Below, in pieces: positions 8,318-16,626 of a stretch of DNA of 64,000 nt (position 1 is its first letter; every line of letters starts with the position of its first letter). The position numbers were made by a program, and so were the translations under genes. The stretch is from Granulosicoccus sp045110515 (GTDB lineage Bacteria > Pseudomonadota > Gammaproteobacteria > Granulosicoccales > Granulosicoccaceae). Where the stretch lies: the NCBI GenBank assembly GCA_045110515.1, contig JBGCGD010000005.1:1-64000 (forward strand). Reading direction: 5' to 3'. The notes below the pieces were generated by a model. It was not told where the DNA came from, ran no database searches, and saw only the letters and a program-made list of their open reading frames with translations.

Positions 8318-8731
8318 ATGCCAGACGATAACCCGAGTATTTTGTCACATGTCTCTCTGGGTACTAATGACCTTGATACTGCCAGCACATTCTATGACAA
8401 GGCATTAGCAGCTTTGGGTATAAAACGTGTAGAGACTATAGAAAACTTTGCCGTCGCCTATGGGAAAATGTATCCAGAGTTCTGGATTGCCGTGCCTCAC
8501 AACGATGAGGTAGCAACGGTTGGCAATGGGGTCCACATCGGCTTTATTGCTAATTCCAAGGCTCAAGTACACGCGTTTCACGAGGCTTGTATCGCAGCCG
8601 GTGGCCGCGATGATGGTGCGCCAGGTCCTCGGCCTATTTATGGAGAGCCATACTATGGCTGCTTCATCATAGACCCCGATGGGCATAAAATTGAAGCCAG
8701 CTTTTGGGATGTGAACTTGGCAGGGGGTTAG
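8318..8731 (+). CDS. VOC (glyoxalase/bleomycin-resistance/dioxygenase) family protein
   Basis: About 137 residues. The protein begins with LSHVSLGTNDLDTASTFYD and ends with YGCFIIDPDGHKIEASFW, the two strand-helix halves of a VOC fold, with a metal-ligand His near the start and Glu at the end. The ATG at 8318 is preferred because GGAG sits 6 bp before it; a GTG at 8306 gives four more residues with no ribosome site. The substrate is not identifiable. The gene stands alone between the sulfur operon and the fatty-acid genes. Confidence 0.75.
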   Translation: MPDDNPSILSHVSLGTNDLDTASTFYDKALAALGIKRVETIENFAVAYGKMYPEFWIAVPHNDEVATVGNGVHIGFIANSKAQVHAFHEACIAAGGRDDGAPGPRPIYGEPYYGCFIIDPDGHKIEASFWDVNLAGG

Positions 8732-8819
8732 TCCCGGTCTCACCTGTAAGGACTGCCTTTCACAGTCTGCTAAAGTGAGCGAATTGTCTGAAACCGCTTG
8801 ATACGAAGGAGTAACTTTC

Positions 8820-10937
8820 TTGAGTAATTCGGTAACTTACGAGTGCCAGAACGACATAGCGCTGATTGCCATCGATAACCCGCCCGTTAACGCGTTGTCT
8901 CAAGCAGTGCGACAGGCCCTACTGGATTGTATGGAGCGTTTTGATAAGGATGACTCTGCACGTATCGCCATTGTTATCGGCAAAGGGCGTTTATTTCTAG
9001 GGGGCGCTGATATCGCTGAGTTCGGTAAGCCGCCTTTACCACCTAGTTTGCCCGAAGTTATCAATCGAATCGAAGCATGTGAAAAACCTGTGGTGGCTGC
9101 CATTCACGGCACAGCGTTAGGCGGTGGACTCGAGGTTGCGTTAGGCGCTCATTATCGTGTTGCTGCCCCGGGTACAAAGCTTGGCCTGCCGGAAGTTAAA
9201 CTGGGCCTTATTCCCGGTGCGACAGGCACACAGAGAATACCCAGGCTGATAGGTATCGATAACGCCTTATCCATGATGACGACCGGGCAACCGGTACTGG
9301 CAGAAAATGCCGTCTCCATGGGATTGATCGATAAAGTGGTTACTGGATCGGATGTCTATGCAGGTGCGCTCGAGTATGCTGCCGAAGTATTATCGGGCGA
9401 CTATAGCGATGACTATCAGCAAGCCTCATTGGTTAGGCGCACTTCGGAAAGACCCGCGCCGTCTATGGAGGAATCCACTCGGCAAGCTTGGCATGAAAAA
9501 CTGACAGCGAGTGCTCGCGGTGAGGTTGCTGCTATCAAAGCGCTTGAGGCGGTTGCGCTGAGCTCGACAGTCGATTTTCACCAAGGTGTTCAGGAAGAAA
9601 GGCGTTTGTTCATGGAGCTTATGAACACGCCACAACGATCTGGTCTTATTCATGCGTTTTTCTCAGAACGCAAAGTATCGCGTTTACCTGAGCTTGAGGG
9701 TGTTGAAGCACTGCCTGTTGCAAGCCTGGGTATTATTGGCGGTGGAACAATGGGATCGGGCATTGCCACTGCTGCTTTGCTAGGCGGGTTTCATGTCACG
9801 CTTATTGAGCGTGATCAAAAATCTTTAGAAAATGCGGGTTGTACTATAGAGCGAAATCTTGATGGTGCGTTAAAGCGTGGAAAAATTACGCAGCAAGAGC
9901 ACAACAGGCTATTAGGAACGCAGCTTGTTACACAGACTAATTATAATTGCCTGTCAGATGCCGATCTAATTATTGAGGCTGTGTTTGAAAGCATGGATGT
10001 GAAAAAAATGGTGTTTGAAGCGTTAGATGCCGTTGCAAAACCTAGCGCCATTCTTGCCACCAACACATCCTATTTAGATGTCAATGAAATTGCTTCAGTC
10101 ACTAAACGTCCTGAGTCTGTCATAGGTTTGCATTTCTTTTCGCCGGCACATGTTATGAAGCTGCTGGAGGTTGTTGTTGCAGATAAAACCTCTCCAGCGT
10201 TAGTCGCTACAGCGTTCTGGTTTGCAAAGCGTTTAGGAAAAACCGCCGTCAAAGCCGGTGTGTGCGATGGGTTCATCGGCAATCGTATTCTTATGCACTA
10301 CCGAACTGCAGCAGACCACATGGTGTTAGATGGCGCTAGTCCCTATCAGGTTGACAAAGCACTGACTGACTATGGATTTGCTATGGGTCCTTATGCAGTG
10401 TCTGATTTAGCCGGTCTTGATATTGGGTATGCTACGCGACAAAGACGCGCTCCCATTGCACACCCAAGAGAGCGTTATCCGATTTATGCAGATGAGCTTT
10501 ATAGTCTGGGACGCTTAGGTCAGAAAACAGGCATGGGGTACTATCTGTACCCAGATGGATCGCGTGTCGGGGTTGAAGATCCTGCTGTAGAAACTATCGT
10601 ATCGCAAGCCCGCGTTGAAGCGGGTATCAAGCCGGTCACATTCAGCGATGAGGAAATTGTGCGCCGATACATGGCTGCCATGATTAACGAAGCGGCTAGA
10701 GTGTTGGAAGAAGGAATTGCATCGCGCCCATTAGATATAGACGTTGTATTTCTGTACGGTTATGGTTTCCCCCGATGGCGAGGAGGGCCCTTGCACACGG
10801 CGGACCAAGTAGGACTAGACAAAGTCCTTAAAGACATCGAACTCTTCGCTGAGCAAGATGATTTCTTTTGGCAACCTGCACCGTTGTTGAAAAAACTGGT
10901 TGAGCAGGGAAGAAACTTTAGTAGTTTAAATTCATAA
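8820..10937 (+). CDS. FadJ/FadB-type enoyl-CoA hydratase/3-hydroxyacyl-CoA dehydrogenase
   Basis: A 705-residue bifunctional beta-oxidation protein. The crotonase domain comes first (about 1-290; oxyanion loop GGADIAEFG, then GTALGGGLEVALG and GLPEVKLGLIPGATGTQR with the two catalytic Glu). The NAD-binding dehydrogenase domain follows (GIIGGGTMGSGIA near 302, HFFSPAHVMKLLEVV) and then two C-terminal dehydrogenase domains. It hydrates 2-enoyl-CoA and oxidises 3-hydroxyacyl-CoA. Translation starts at TTG 8820, with AAGGAG about 9 bp upstream. A PaaI-type thioesterase follows 50 bp downstream. No matching thiolase gene is adjacent, which is more FadJ-like or special-substrate than a classic fadBA pair. 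Confidence 0.88.
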   Translation: MSNSVTYECQNDIALIAIDNPPVNALSQAVRQALLDCMERFDKDDSARIAIVIGKGRLFLGGADIAEFGKPPLPPSLPEVINRIEACEKPVVAAIHGTALGGGLEVALGAHYRVAAPGTKLGLPEVKLGLIPGATGTQRIPRLIGIDNALSMMTTGQPVLAENAVSMGLIDKVVTGSDVYAGALEYAAEVLSGDYSDDYQQASLVRRTSERPAPSMEESTRQAWHEKLTASARGEVAAIKALEAVALSSTVDFHQGVQEERRLFMELMNTPQRSGLIHAFFSERKVSRLPELEGVEALPVASLGIIGGGTMGSGIATAALLGGFHVTLIERDQKSLENAGCTIERNLDGALKRGKITQQEHNRLLGTQLVTQTNYNCLSDADLIIEAVFESMDVKKMVFEALDAVAKPSAILATNTSYLDVNEIASVTKRPESVIGLHFFSPAHVMKLLEVVVADKTSPALVATAFWFAKRLGKTAVKAGVCDGFIGNRILMHYRTAADHMVLDGASPYQVDKALTDYGFAMGPYAVSDLAGLDIGYATRQRRAPIAHPRERYPIYADELYSLGRLGQKTGMGYYLYPDGSRVGVEDPAVETIVSQARVEAGIKPVTFSDEEIVRRYMAAMINEAARVLEEGIASRPLDIDVVFLYGYGFPRWRGGPLHTADQVGLDKVLKDIELFAEQDDFFWQPAPLLKKLVEQGRNFSSLNS

Positions 10938-10988
10938 GTATTTGGTTCTAATTCTAGAACGATAGATTGAATTGGCGGTTGCTTAAAT

Positions 10989-11435
10989 ATGACTGAAGAC
11001 ACTTCAAACGGAATCATAAAAAACGAGACGGGGGCTCAAACGCTACTCGGGTATGTGCTTGATGTCGGTCATGAAGATCGAAAGGCTCGTTGTTTGATTG
11101 AAATAACCGATGAACATTTGAACCGTCATGCCTCCTTGCATGGTGGCATTTCGTCAGCCGTCCTCGATAACGCAATGGGCGCAACAGCGAGCCTTACTGT
11201 CGATAAAACAGGTCGCCGACCCTTTTTAACGATCTCGCTGAACACACATTATTTAGCGCCTGCGAAAAAAGGCGATGTGCTGACGGCTATCGGCCGGGTT
11301 GTGGGAGGTGGTATGTCCACTAAATTCCTTGAAGGTGAACTCCGTGATCAAAACGGTAAGTTGATAGCCACAGCAACGGGCGTATTTAAGCGTGTACCTG
11401 AAAAGAGGCTTGCGCCTGAAAGCACCGCTGAGTAA
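10989..11435 (+). CDS. PaaI-family hotdog thioesterase
   Basis: A 148-residue single hotdog-fold protein. HGGISSAVLDNAMGATAS is the family motif, where the Asp of LDNA is the catalytic acid. The ending YLAPAKKGDVLTAIGRVV...GKLIATATGVFKRV is typical. Members hydrolyse acyl- or aryl-CoA thioesters, often to rescue CoA. It sits just after the FadJ-like gene and may release CoA from dead-end intermediates of that pathway. The start ATG has no strong ribosome site. Confidence 0.82.
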   Translation: MTEDTSNGIIKNETGAQTLLGYVLDVGHEDRKARCLIEITDEHLNRHASLHGGISSAVLDNAMGATASLTVDKTGRRPFLTISLNTHYLAPAKKGDVLTAIGRVVGGGMSTKFLEGELRDQNGKLIATATGVFKRVPEKRLAPESTAE

Positions 11436-11483
11436 TGAGCGAGGGTGTTTGCTTCATCGTCGTGGGTTTCGGTTCGGCGTTTA

Positions 11484-12293
11484 TTAGCTCAGAATGCGTG
11501 ACAAGATGTCTTCAATAGCGTCAACGAGGCGTTGATTCTTTTCTGAATTCAATGCGTCAGGGTGAGGTGGTTGGAATTGGCCATTGTCATTGTCGTAGTA
11601 ACGTCCATTTGCATTGTCGAACTCGCTGCTCGTAGCCGCGCGCACTAGGATGTCGGCACCGACTTTAAGATCTTTACCCTCAACTCCGTATGCCTACTTA
11701 ACCATCTTACTGCCTAAAAAAGAGGAAGGGTTAACAGCGATGATCGACGGGCCTGTGTCTTCTAGCGATTTTGCGAGATAGAGTGACCACATCGTTAGCG
11801 CCAGTTTACTCTGCGCATAGGCTTGGTTGCTATCAAGGTTTACACGTCCGGCCAAGGCATCAAAGTTAACCGCTGCTTGCGCAGCCGATGAGAGATTTAC
11901 CACTCGACCAATGGGGGGCAGAAGAGACTTTAATTTGTTTGTGATGATATAGGGAGCCAGTAGATTTACGACAAAGCGCAGGTCAAGGCCGTATTGGGTT
12001 TCCGCGTTTGGCACGTTGAATACGCCAGCATTGTTAATAATGGCATCTAATTTTTCATGTTCTTCGGATATTGAAGAACACAAGCTTTGAACTTGCGACA
12101 TATCAGATAAATCTGCTTTATATGCCTGTACTTTCCCTTCTTCATTTACATTGGCGAGTTGCGCTATTGTATCCGTCAACTTTTTTTCGCTACGGCCATG
12201 AATCAACAAGTGGTGTCCTTGGCCGACTAGCATTTTTGCGGTTTCCAGCCCAATCCCATCGGTAGCGCCGGTGATTAAAATCGTTTTTGACAT
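11484..12293 (-). pseudogene. Short-chain dehydrogenase interrupted by an in-frame amber codon
   Basis: The reading frame starts at ATG 12293 (TILITGATDGIGLETA, Rossmann GxxxGxG; NNAG; SS then YAQSK for catalysis) and meets TAG at 11696-11694 after 199 codons. The same frame continues without another stop for 69 codons (AYGVEGKDLKVGADILVRAA...NGRYYDND) to a double TAA at 11486-11484. That stretch is exactly the C-terminal part expected for this SDR type, so one base change (GAG or CAG to TAG) best explains the break. No frameshift is needed. The shortened protein keeps the active site but loses the C-terminal substrate-side region. Either a recent pseudogene or a sequencing error; suppression is possible but unsupported. 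Confidence 0.8.
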
Positions 12294-12471
12294 CGTTATT
12301 TCCCTGGTAAGTAATTTAGGTAAGTTGCCGGTTCGTATTTGCTGTGTTTTCAGTAGAGCACTAAGGTTCGGCTTTCAATACTTTTCCGTGGCACTGAAAC
12401 GTTTTCGTTTTGTTCCATATCTAGTGCGCTGTGCCCGAGAGAGGGCCAGCCCTTATTGTCGTAAATATTGA

Positions 12472-12594
12472 AACACCGAAACCGGGTTAAATAGGTATCA
12501 GGATGAGAATCAGTTTAGCTTCAGCGAGGCAGGGCAGGCCTATGATCACTTGGTCAGCGGAAAAGCCACGGGTAAGGTTGTCATAACTGTGTAA
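12472..12594 (+). pseudogene. C-terminal remnant of a zinc-type alcohol dehydrogenase/quinone oxidoreductase
   Basis: An open stretch of about 40 codons, closed upstream by a stop, ends with FSFSEAGQAYDHLVSGKATG then KVVITV and TAA. This is the standard C-terminal end of MDR-family enzymes (FxxxEAxxAxxxLxxGKAxGKVVI). The rest of the gene is missing, so this is a deletion scar. A terminator follows 8 bp after the stop, which would have been the end of the lost gene. Confidence 0.7.
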
Positions 12595-12602
12595 GTTTTC
12601 GA

Positions 12603-12632
12603 AAGGCCTGCTTGACTCAAGTGGGCCTTTTT
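12603..12632 (+). terminator. Rho-independent terminator
   Basis: AAGGCC-TG-CTTGA-C-TCAAG-TG-GGCCTT is a near-perfect hairpin followed by three more T. It lies just after the alcohol-dehydrogenase remnant. On the minus strand it would come some 105 bp after the end of the Rieske gene and may serve that gene too. Confidence 0.8.
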
Positions 12633-12736
12633 GCCTTATGTCTCTGGGCGAACTTAGCAGAGCATTATTCGAAGAGGTATATGTAGTCGTTTAGTTGGGC
12701 TAGTTCAAGCAGAGGATTGACAGGTTTTTTCTCAAA

Positions 12737-13042
12737 CTAAAAGTCCACATACACCCAATTATTATCAATTTGCGCTGGGAAGGTTTTTAGGTTTTCATCC
12801 GCTGGCTCGTCCAATACCTGGCCTGTGCGTATATCAAATTCACTTCCATGCAGTGGGCACCGTAGTCGATGTTCACACAATACGCCCAATGATAACGAGA
12901 CGTCTTCATGCGTACACATATCCTGTACAACGTGTACAGAATCGTCCACTCGACAAAGGAGTATGCCTTGCCCCTCTATCTCAAAGCGTTTTGGAATGCC
13001 GTTATCTAGTGTATCGAACTGGGTGATTTTATGAGTTTGCAT
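12737..13042 (-). CDS. Rieske [2Fe-2S] ferredoxin-like protein
   Basis: About 101 residues from the ATG at 13042; a TTG at 13087 would add 15. Both halves of the Rieske site are present: CTHEDVSL (Cys-x-His) and CPLHGSEFDIRTG (Cys-x-x-His). The size and DGxxF-like pattern match ferredoxin subunits of ring-hydroxylating oxygenases and NirD-type small subunits. It lies directly downstream of cysG on the same strand. That pairing recalls nirBD-cysG loci, so a nitrite-reductase-related role is conceivable, but no nirB is present. Electron carrier is as far as the sequence goes. Confidence 0.8.
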   Translation of the reverse strand: MQTHKITQFDTLDNGIPKRFEIEGQGILLCRVDDSVHVVQDMCTHEDVSLSLGVLCEHRLRCPLHGSEFDIRTGQVLDEPADENLKTFPAQIDNNWVYVDF

Positions 13043-13098
13043 GAGTGTGTTAGGCAATATCTGTAATGCTGAAGCTCGGCATAGCAATAATTTAATGA

Positions 13099-14523
13099 CT
13101 ATTCTCTGGATTCAAACCAGGCGAGTTTTTCACGCAGTGAAACGACATTCCCCACAATAATTAAGGTTGGGGGCTTAATTGCTTGAGACTTAATAGTGTC
13201 TGGTAGTGTTGATAGAGTGCCCGTTAGAACTTTTTGGTTTTGTCGTGTGCCTTCTGCCACCAAAGCAATTGGGTGGTCTGACGGCAGGCCGTGTTTAATG
13301 AGTTGCTCGCAGATAACGGGAAGCCCTAACAAACCCATATAGATGACAACTGTTTGATGAACTCTTGCAAGAGCTGGCCAATCAAGGTTGACGGTACCAT
13401 CTTTTAAATGCCCGGTTACAAAAATACAAGCTTGAGCATGATCACGATGAGTGAGCGGGATACCGGCATAGCTTGCGCAACCAGCTGCAGCGGTAACGCC
13501 TGGTACTACCTGAAAAGAAACGCCTTCCTCTGCTAATGTTTCAATTTCCTCTCCGCCTCGTCCGAAAATGAAGGGGTCTCCACCTTTAAGCCTTAGGACC
13601 CGTTTACCCAGTTTTGCGTATTTTACGAGCAGGGCATTAATAGATTCTTGAGGTACCGCGTGATCGTTTCTTCGTTTGCCAACATAGACTCGCTCGGCTT
13701 CGGAATTAACGAGCTGCATAATGGGTTCAGAAACAAGGCGATCAAACAGTACAACGTCGCATTGCTGCATTAACCGCAGTGCGCGGAAACTTAAGAGATC
13801 AGGATCACCAGGACCTGCGCCCACCAAATAGACTTCACCACTGTGCGGGTTTTCGCTGTGTTCGGTCAGTGCTGCATCCATAGCTTGCTCCGCTGACTTG
13901 AATCGACCTTGCAGAATCAATTCTCCAATGCGGCCATTGAGCAAACGTTCCCAAAAGCGTCGGCGCTGACGCCAATCGCCGACGTGTTGTTTTATTTTGT
14001 CTCTATAGTTTTCTGCCAGTCGCCCTAAGTCGGAATAGGTATGCGGTAGGAAGGCATCGATTCGTGATGTTAATAGACGGGCTAAAACCGGTGATACACC
14101 ACCACTGGAAATAGCGACCAGCAGTGGAGAACGATCTACAAGCGAGGGAATTAGAAAATTGCTAAGCTCCGGCTGATTGGCCACGTTTACCCAAACTCCT
14201 GCCTCGTGCGCTGTTTGAGCAATAGCCGTGTTGTCAGCTGAGCTTTCCGTAGCAATAATGGCTAACGAGCCTGCTTGGAAGTCATCTTTACGGTGGGGCC
14301 TATTCTTGTGAACAATCCGTTCTCTAACGGTTTTTTGAGCTAGTTCATCCGACAACTGTTCTGCAATGATGGTGACTGATGCGCCGCAGGCCGCAAGGCG
14401 ACGATATTTGCTGGCAGCTCTAGCACCGCCGCCCAACAAAATGACTGATTTCCCGTTAAGGTCGAGAAAAGCCGGAAAATCGTGACTGCGTTTTCTGTGT
14501 GACTGCTTTTGTTCGGAAATCAT
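13099..14523 (-). CDS. cysG: Siroheme synthase (uroporphyrinogen-III methyltransferase fused to precorrin-2 dehydrogenase/ferrochelatase)
   Basis: A 474-residue CysG. The N-terminal domain (about 15-165) has FPAFLDLNGKSVILLGGGA for NAD binding and DRSPLLVAISSGGVSPVLAR. The C-terminal SUMT domain (about 225-470) has VYLVGAGPGDPDLL, VPQESIN, LKGGDPFIFGRGGEE and VPGVTAAAGCASYAGIPLTHRD. It converts uroporphyrinogen III to siroheme. The catalytic Asp104 of E. coli CysG (motif NVVD) is Asn116 here (NVAN), which may weaken dehydrogenation or iron insertion; the stand-alone chelatase at 3241 could supply part of that activity. It is divergent from the TrpD-like gene across 62 bp and is followed by the Rieske gene. 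Confidence 0.92.
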   Translation of the reverse strand: MISEQKQSHRKRSHDFPAFLDLNGKSVILLGGGARAASKYRRLAACGASVTIIAEQLSDELAQKTVRERIVHKNRPHRKDDFQAGSLAIIATESSADNTAIAQTAHEAGVWVNVANQPELSNFLIPSLVDRSPLLVAISSGGVSPVLARLLTSRIDAFLPHTYSDLGRLAENYRDKIKQHVGDWRQRRRFWERLLNGRIGELILQGRFKSAEQAMDAALTEHSENPHSGEVYLVGAGPGDPDLLSFRALRLMQQCDVVLFDRLVSEPIMQLVNSEAERVYVGKRRNDHAVPQESINALLVKYAKLGKRVLRLKGGDPFIFGRGGEEIETLAEEGVSFQVVPGVTAAAGCASYAGIPLTHRDHAQACIFVTGHLKDGTVNLDWPALARVHQTVVIYMGLLGLPVICEQLIKHGLPSDHPIALVAEGTRQNQKVLTGTLSTLPDTIKSQAIKPPTLIIVGNVVSLREKLAWFESRE

Positions 14524-14585
14524 CTAGGTTCCGTTACCATAGAGAATGAACCAAGAGCAAACTTTCGCCCTGACAACGATAGCTT

Positions 14586-15695
14586 ATGACAGACGAAGAA
14601 TTTATGCGCGATGTGCTTCAGCGCATTGCCACGGGTCCCACACTAAGTAAAGATCTGAGTTACGGTGATGCCGCACGTGCCATGCAGATTATCCTGGATG
14701 GAAAAGCTGACGAGGTGCAGGCAGGTATTTTTCTCATCGCTTTGCGCATGAAGCGAGAAACCGATGATGAGCTAGCCGGTATTCTTGACGCAATAAATTC
14801 AAGCCTTGCGCCTAAGCCTGTCAACGTTGATCATTTACTGACGATTGTAGACCCGTACGACGGGTATCTGAGAGGCACTCCGGCTGCACCGTTTCTACCA
14901 CCCGTTCTAGCGGCTTGTGGCGAACGAGTTGTCACGCATGGCATGGCATCTGTGGGGCCGAAGTTTGGTGCTACGCATGAGTGTGCGCTGACGGCTGCTG
15001 GGTATGGCTTACCCGGCAGCACTGAAGACGTTGCCGCGCGACTTGAGAACGATAACATTGGTTGGTGTTATGCCTCTCAAAATATATTGGCTCCCAGCTT
15101 AGCTAAGCTACTGAATCTTCGCACCCGAATCGTTAAGCGTCCCTGTTTAACGACCATTGAAGTTGCCGTGAATGCACTGCGCCCCCTAAAAGGCAATCAC
15201 CTTGTGACAGGCTTTGTTCATAAGCCATACCCGCCAGTTTATGCAGCATTGGCAAAGGCTGGCGGTTTTGACAGTTCCCTTATGGTGCGAGGTGTTGAGG
15301 GTGGGGTGGTGCCATCGCTCACGCAAGCCGCTAGATTTTTTTGCAGCGAAGACGGTGAGAATCTGACTCAAATAGACATTGAACCTACCACGCTGAATAT
15401 AGAACGCAGTGAAAGAGCTACACCATTGCCTGATGCTTTACAAAATAATGATGTGCGTTCCGTAAAAGCGCCTGAAAACCCTTTTGCTTCTAAGTTGGCA
15501 GCGCATGCAGTTACTTTGGGTATTGCTGCATTGTCCGGTGAGCAAGGATACGCACGCGATTCCCTAGTGTATTCGGGGGCCGTTATTCTTTACGCAAGAG
15601 GTAAAGCAGACTCTTTAGTGTCTGGAGCCAATTTGGTGAAAGAGGCTTTAGACAGCGGTTCAGCTCTTAAACGATTTAATAGCGCATTAGCTTAG
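14586..15695 (+). CDS. TrpD-like glycosyltransferase family 3 protein (TrpD2/YbiB group)
   Basis: A 369-residue protein with the two-domain phosphoribosyltransferase fold: an N-terminal helical domain (DEVQAGIFLIALRMKRETDDELAGILDAI, about 40-70) and a larger alpha/beta domain. True anthranilate phosphoribosyltransferases carry GTGGD and a KHGNR-type loop; here these positions read DPYDGYLRGT and THGMASVGPKFG. It is therefore more like the TrpD2/YbiB proteins, reported to bind nucleic acid rather than make tryptophan. No trp genes are near. It is divergent from cysG and its 3' end overlaps psuG by 9 bp (convergent). Function unknown. Confidence 0.7.
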   Translation: MTDEEFMRDVLQRIATGPTLSKDLSYGDAARAMQIILDGKADEVQAGIFLIALRMKRETDDELAGILDAINSSLAPKPVNVDHLLTIVDPYDGYLRGTPAAPFLPPVLAACGERVVTHGMASVGPKFGATHECALTAAGYGLPGSTEDVAARLENDNIGWCYASQNILAPSLAKLLNLRTRIVKRPCLTTIEVAVNALRPLKGNHLVTGFVHKPYPPVYAALAKAGGFDSSLMVRGVEGGVVPSLTQAARFFCSEDGENLTQIDIEPTTLNIERSERATPLPDALQNNDVRSVKAPENPFASKLAAHAVTLGIAALSGEQGYARDSLVYSGAVILYARGKADSLVSGANLVKEALDSGSALKRFNSALA

Positions 15696-16595
15696 TGCGC
15701 AAGCAAGCTCACCGGCCAAACGGGCGTTGTTCGTAATTAACGCCTGATTGGTTTTGAGGCTCTTGCCGTTACTGAGTTCTACAATGCGACCTAACAACCA
15801 GGGTGTCACAGCTTTTCCATGAATACCTTGTTCTTGCGATTCTCTGACGGCTTGATCGATAAATTTAGACATTTCGGGCCTTGGAATTTCACTCTCGGAG
15901 GGCACCGGATTAGCGATCAAGACTCCACCTTCGATGTTCAACGAGTCTCTGGCTTGCATGAAATCAACAATTTCGTTGATAGTGTCGACTCTTAATGGGG
16001 AAGTCAGGCCGCTCTCGCGCGACCAAAATGCGGGTATTTCATTCTGCTGATACGTTAGCACCGGAACGCCTAATGTCTCCAATACTTCCAGAGTTTTCGG
16101 TATATCAAGAATGGCTTTTGCGCCTGCACATATCACAGTGACATTTGTTCGCGAAAGCTCTGTTAAATCGGCAGAGACATCGAAACTGAGCTCGGCGCCT
16201 TGATGAACGCCACCAATCCCACCTGTGGCAAAAACGTTGATACCTGCAAGATCAGCGGCAATCATTGTTGCCGCGACCGTGGTTGATCCCATTGCACCGC
16301 GAGACACCGCTATAGCCAGATCAGCGCGCGAAAGTTTCATCGCGCCGTTTGTTGTCGCCAACGTTTCCAGCTGCGATTGAGTTAAACCTATCGTGATTTC
16401 ACCGTTAAGTATGGCGATAGTTGCAGGGATAGCTCCGGAATCACGTACGGCTTTTTCAACTTGCAAAGCGGTGTCACGATTTTGTGGGTAGGGCATACCA
16501 TGCGTAATAATGGTGCTCTCAAGAGCCACAACACCACGCCCTTCATTCAGAGCCTGTTGGACTTCTTCGCTGATTCGTATAGCCGGGTTTTTCAT
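15687..16595 (-). CDS. psuG: Pseudouridine-5'-phosphate glycosidase
   Basis: A 302-residue PsuG. Family segments are VALESTIITHGMPYPQN near the start, the central LSRADLAIAVSRGAMGSTTV, FATGGIGGVHQGAE and VICAGAKAILDIPKTLE, and the later TYQQNEIPAFW. It splits pseudouridine 5'-phosphate into uracil and ribose 5-phosphate, working after PsuK. It lies 31 bp downstream of psuK on the same strand, so one transcript is likely. Length and motifs are normal for the family. Confidence 0.93.
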   Translation of the reverse strand: MKNPAIRISEEVQQALNEGRGVVALESTIITHGMPYPQNRDTALQVEKAVRDSGAIPATIAILNGEITIGLTQSQLETLATTNGAMKLSRADLAIAVSRGAMGSTTVAATMIAADLAGINVFATGGIGGVHQGAELSFDVSADLTELSRTNVTVICAGAKAILDIPKTLEVLETLGVPVLTYQQNEIPAFWSRESGLTSPLRVDTINEIVDFMQARDSLNIEGGVLIANPVPSESEIPRPEMSKFIDQAVRESQEQGIHGKAVTPWLLGRIVELSNGKSLKTNQALITNNARLAGELACALS

Positions 16596-16626
16596 TGATG
16601 TTTATCTGTGGCGCGTGCAAGTAATT

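Larger units (their letters stand above)
12294..12736. other. Non-coding gap with gene debris
   Basis: This 443-bp gap between the broken SDR and the Rieske gene holds no intact gene. The left 180 bp shows nothing recognisable. The centre has a C-terminal remnant of an alcohol dehydrogenase (12472-12594) and a hairpin terminator (12603-12632). The right 100 bp shows no clear signal. Confidence 0.7.
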
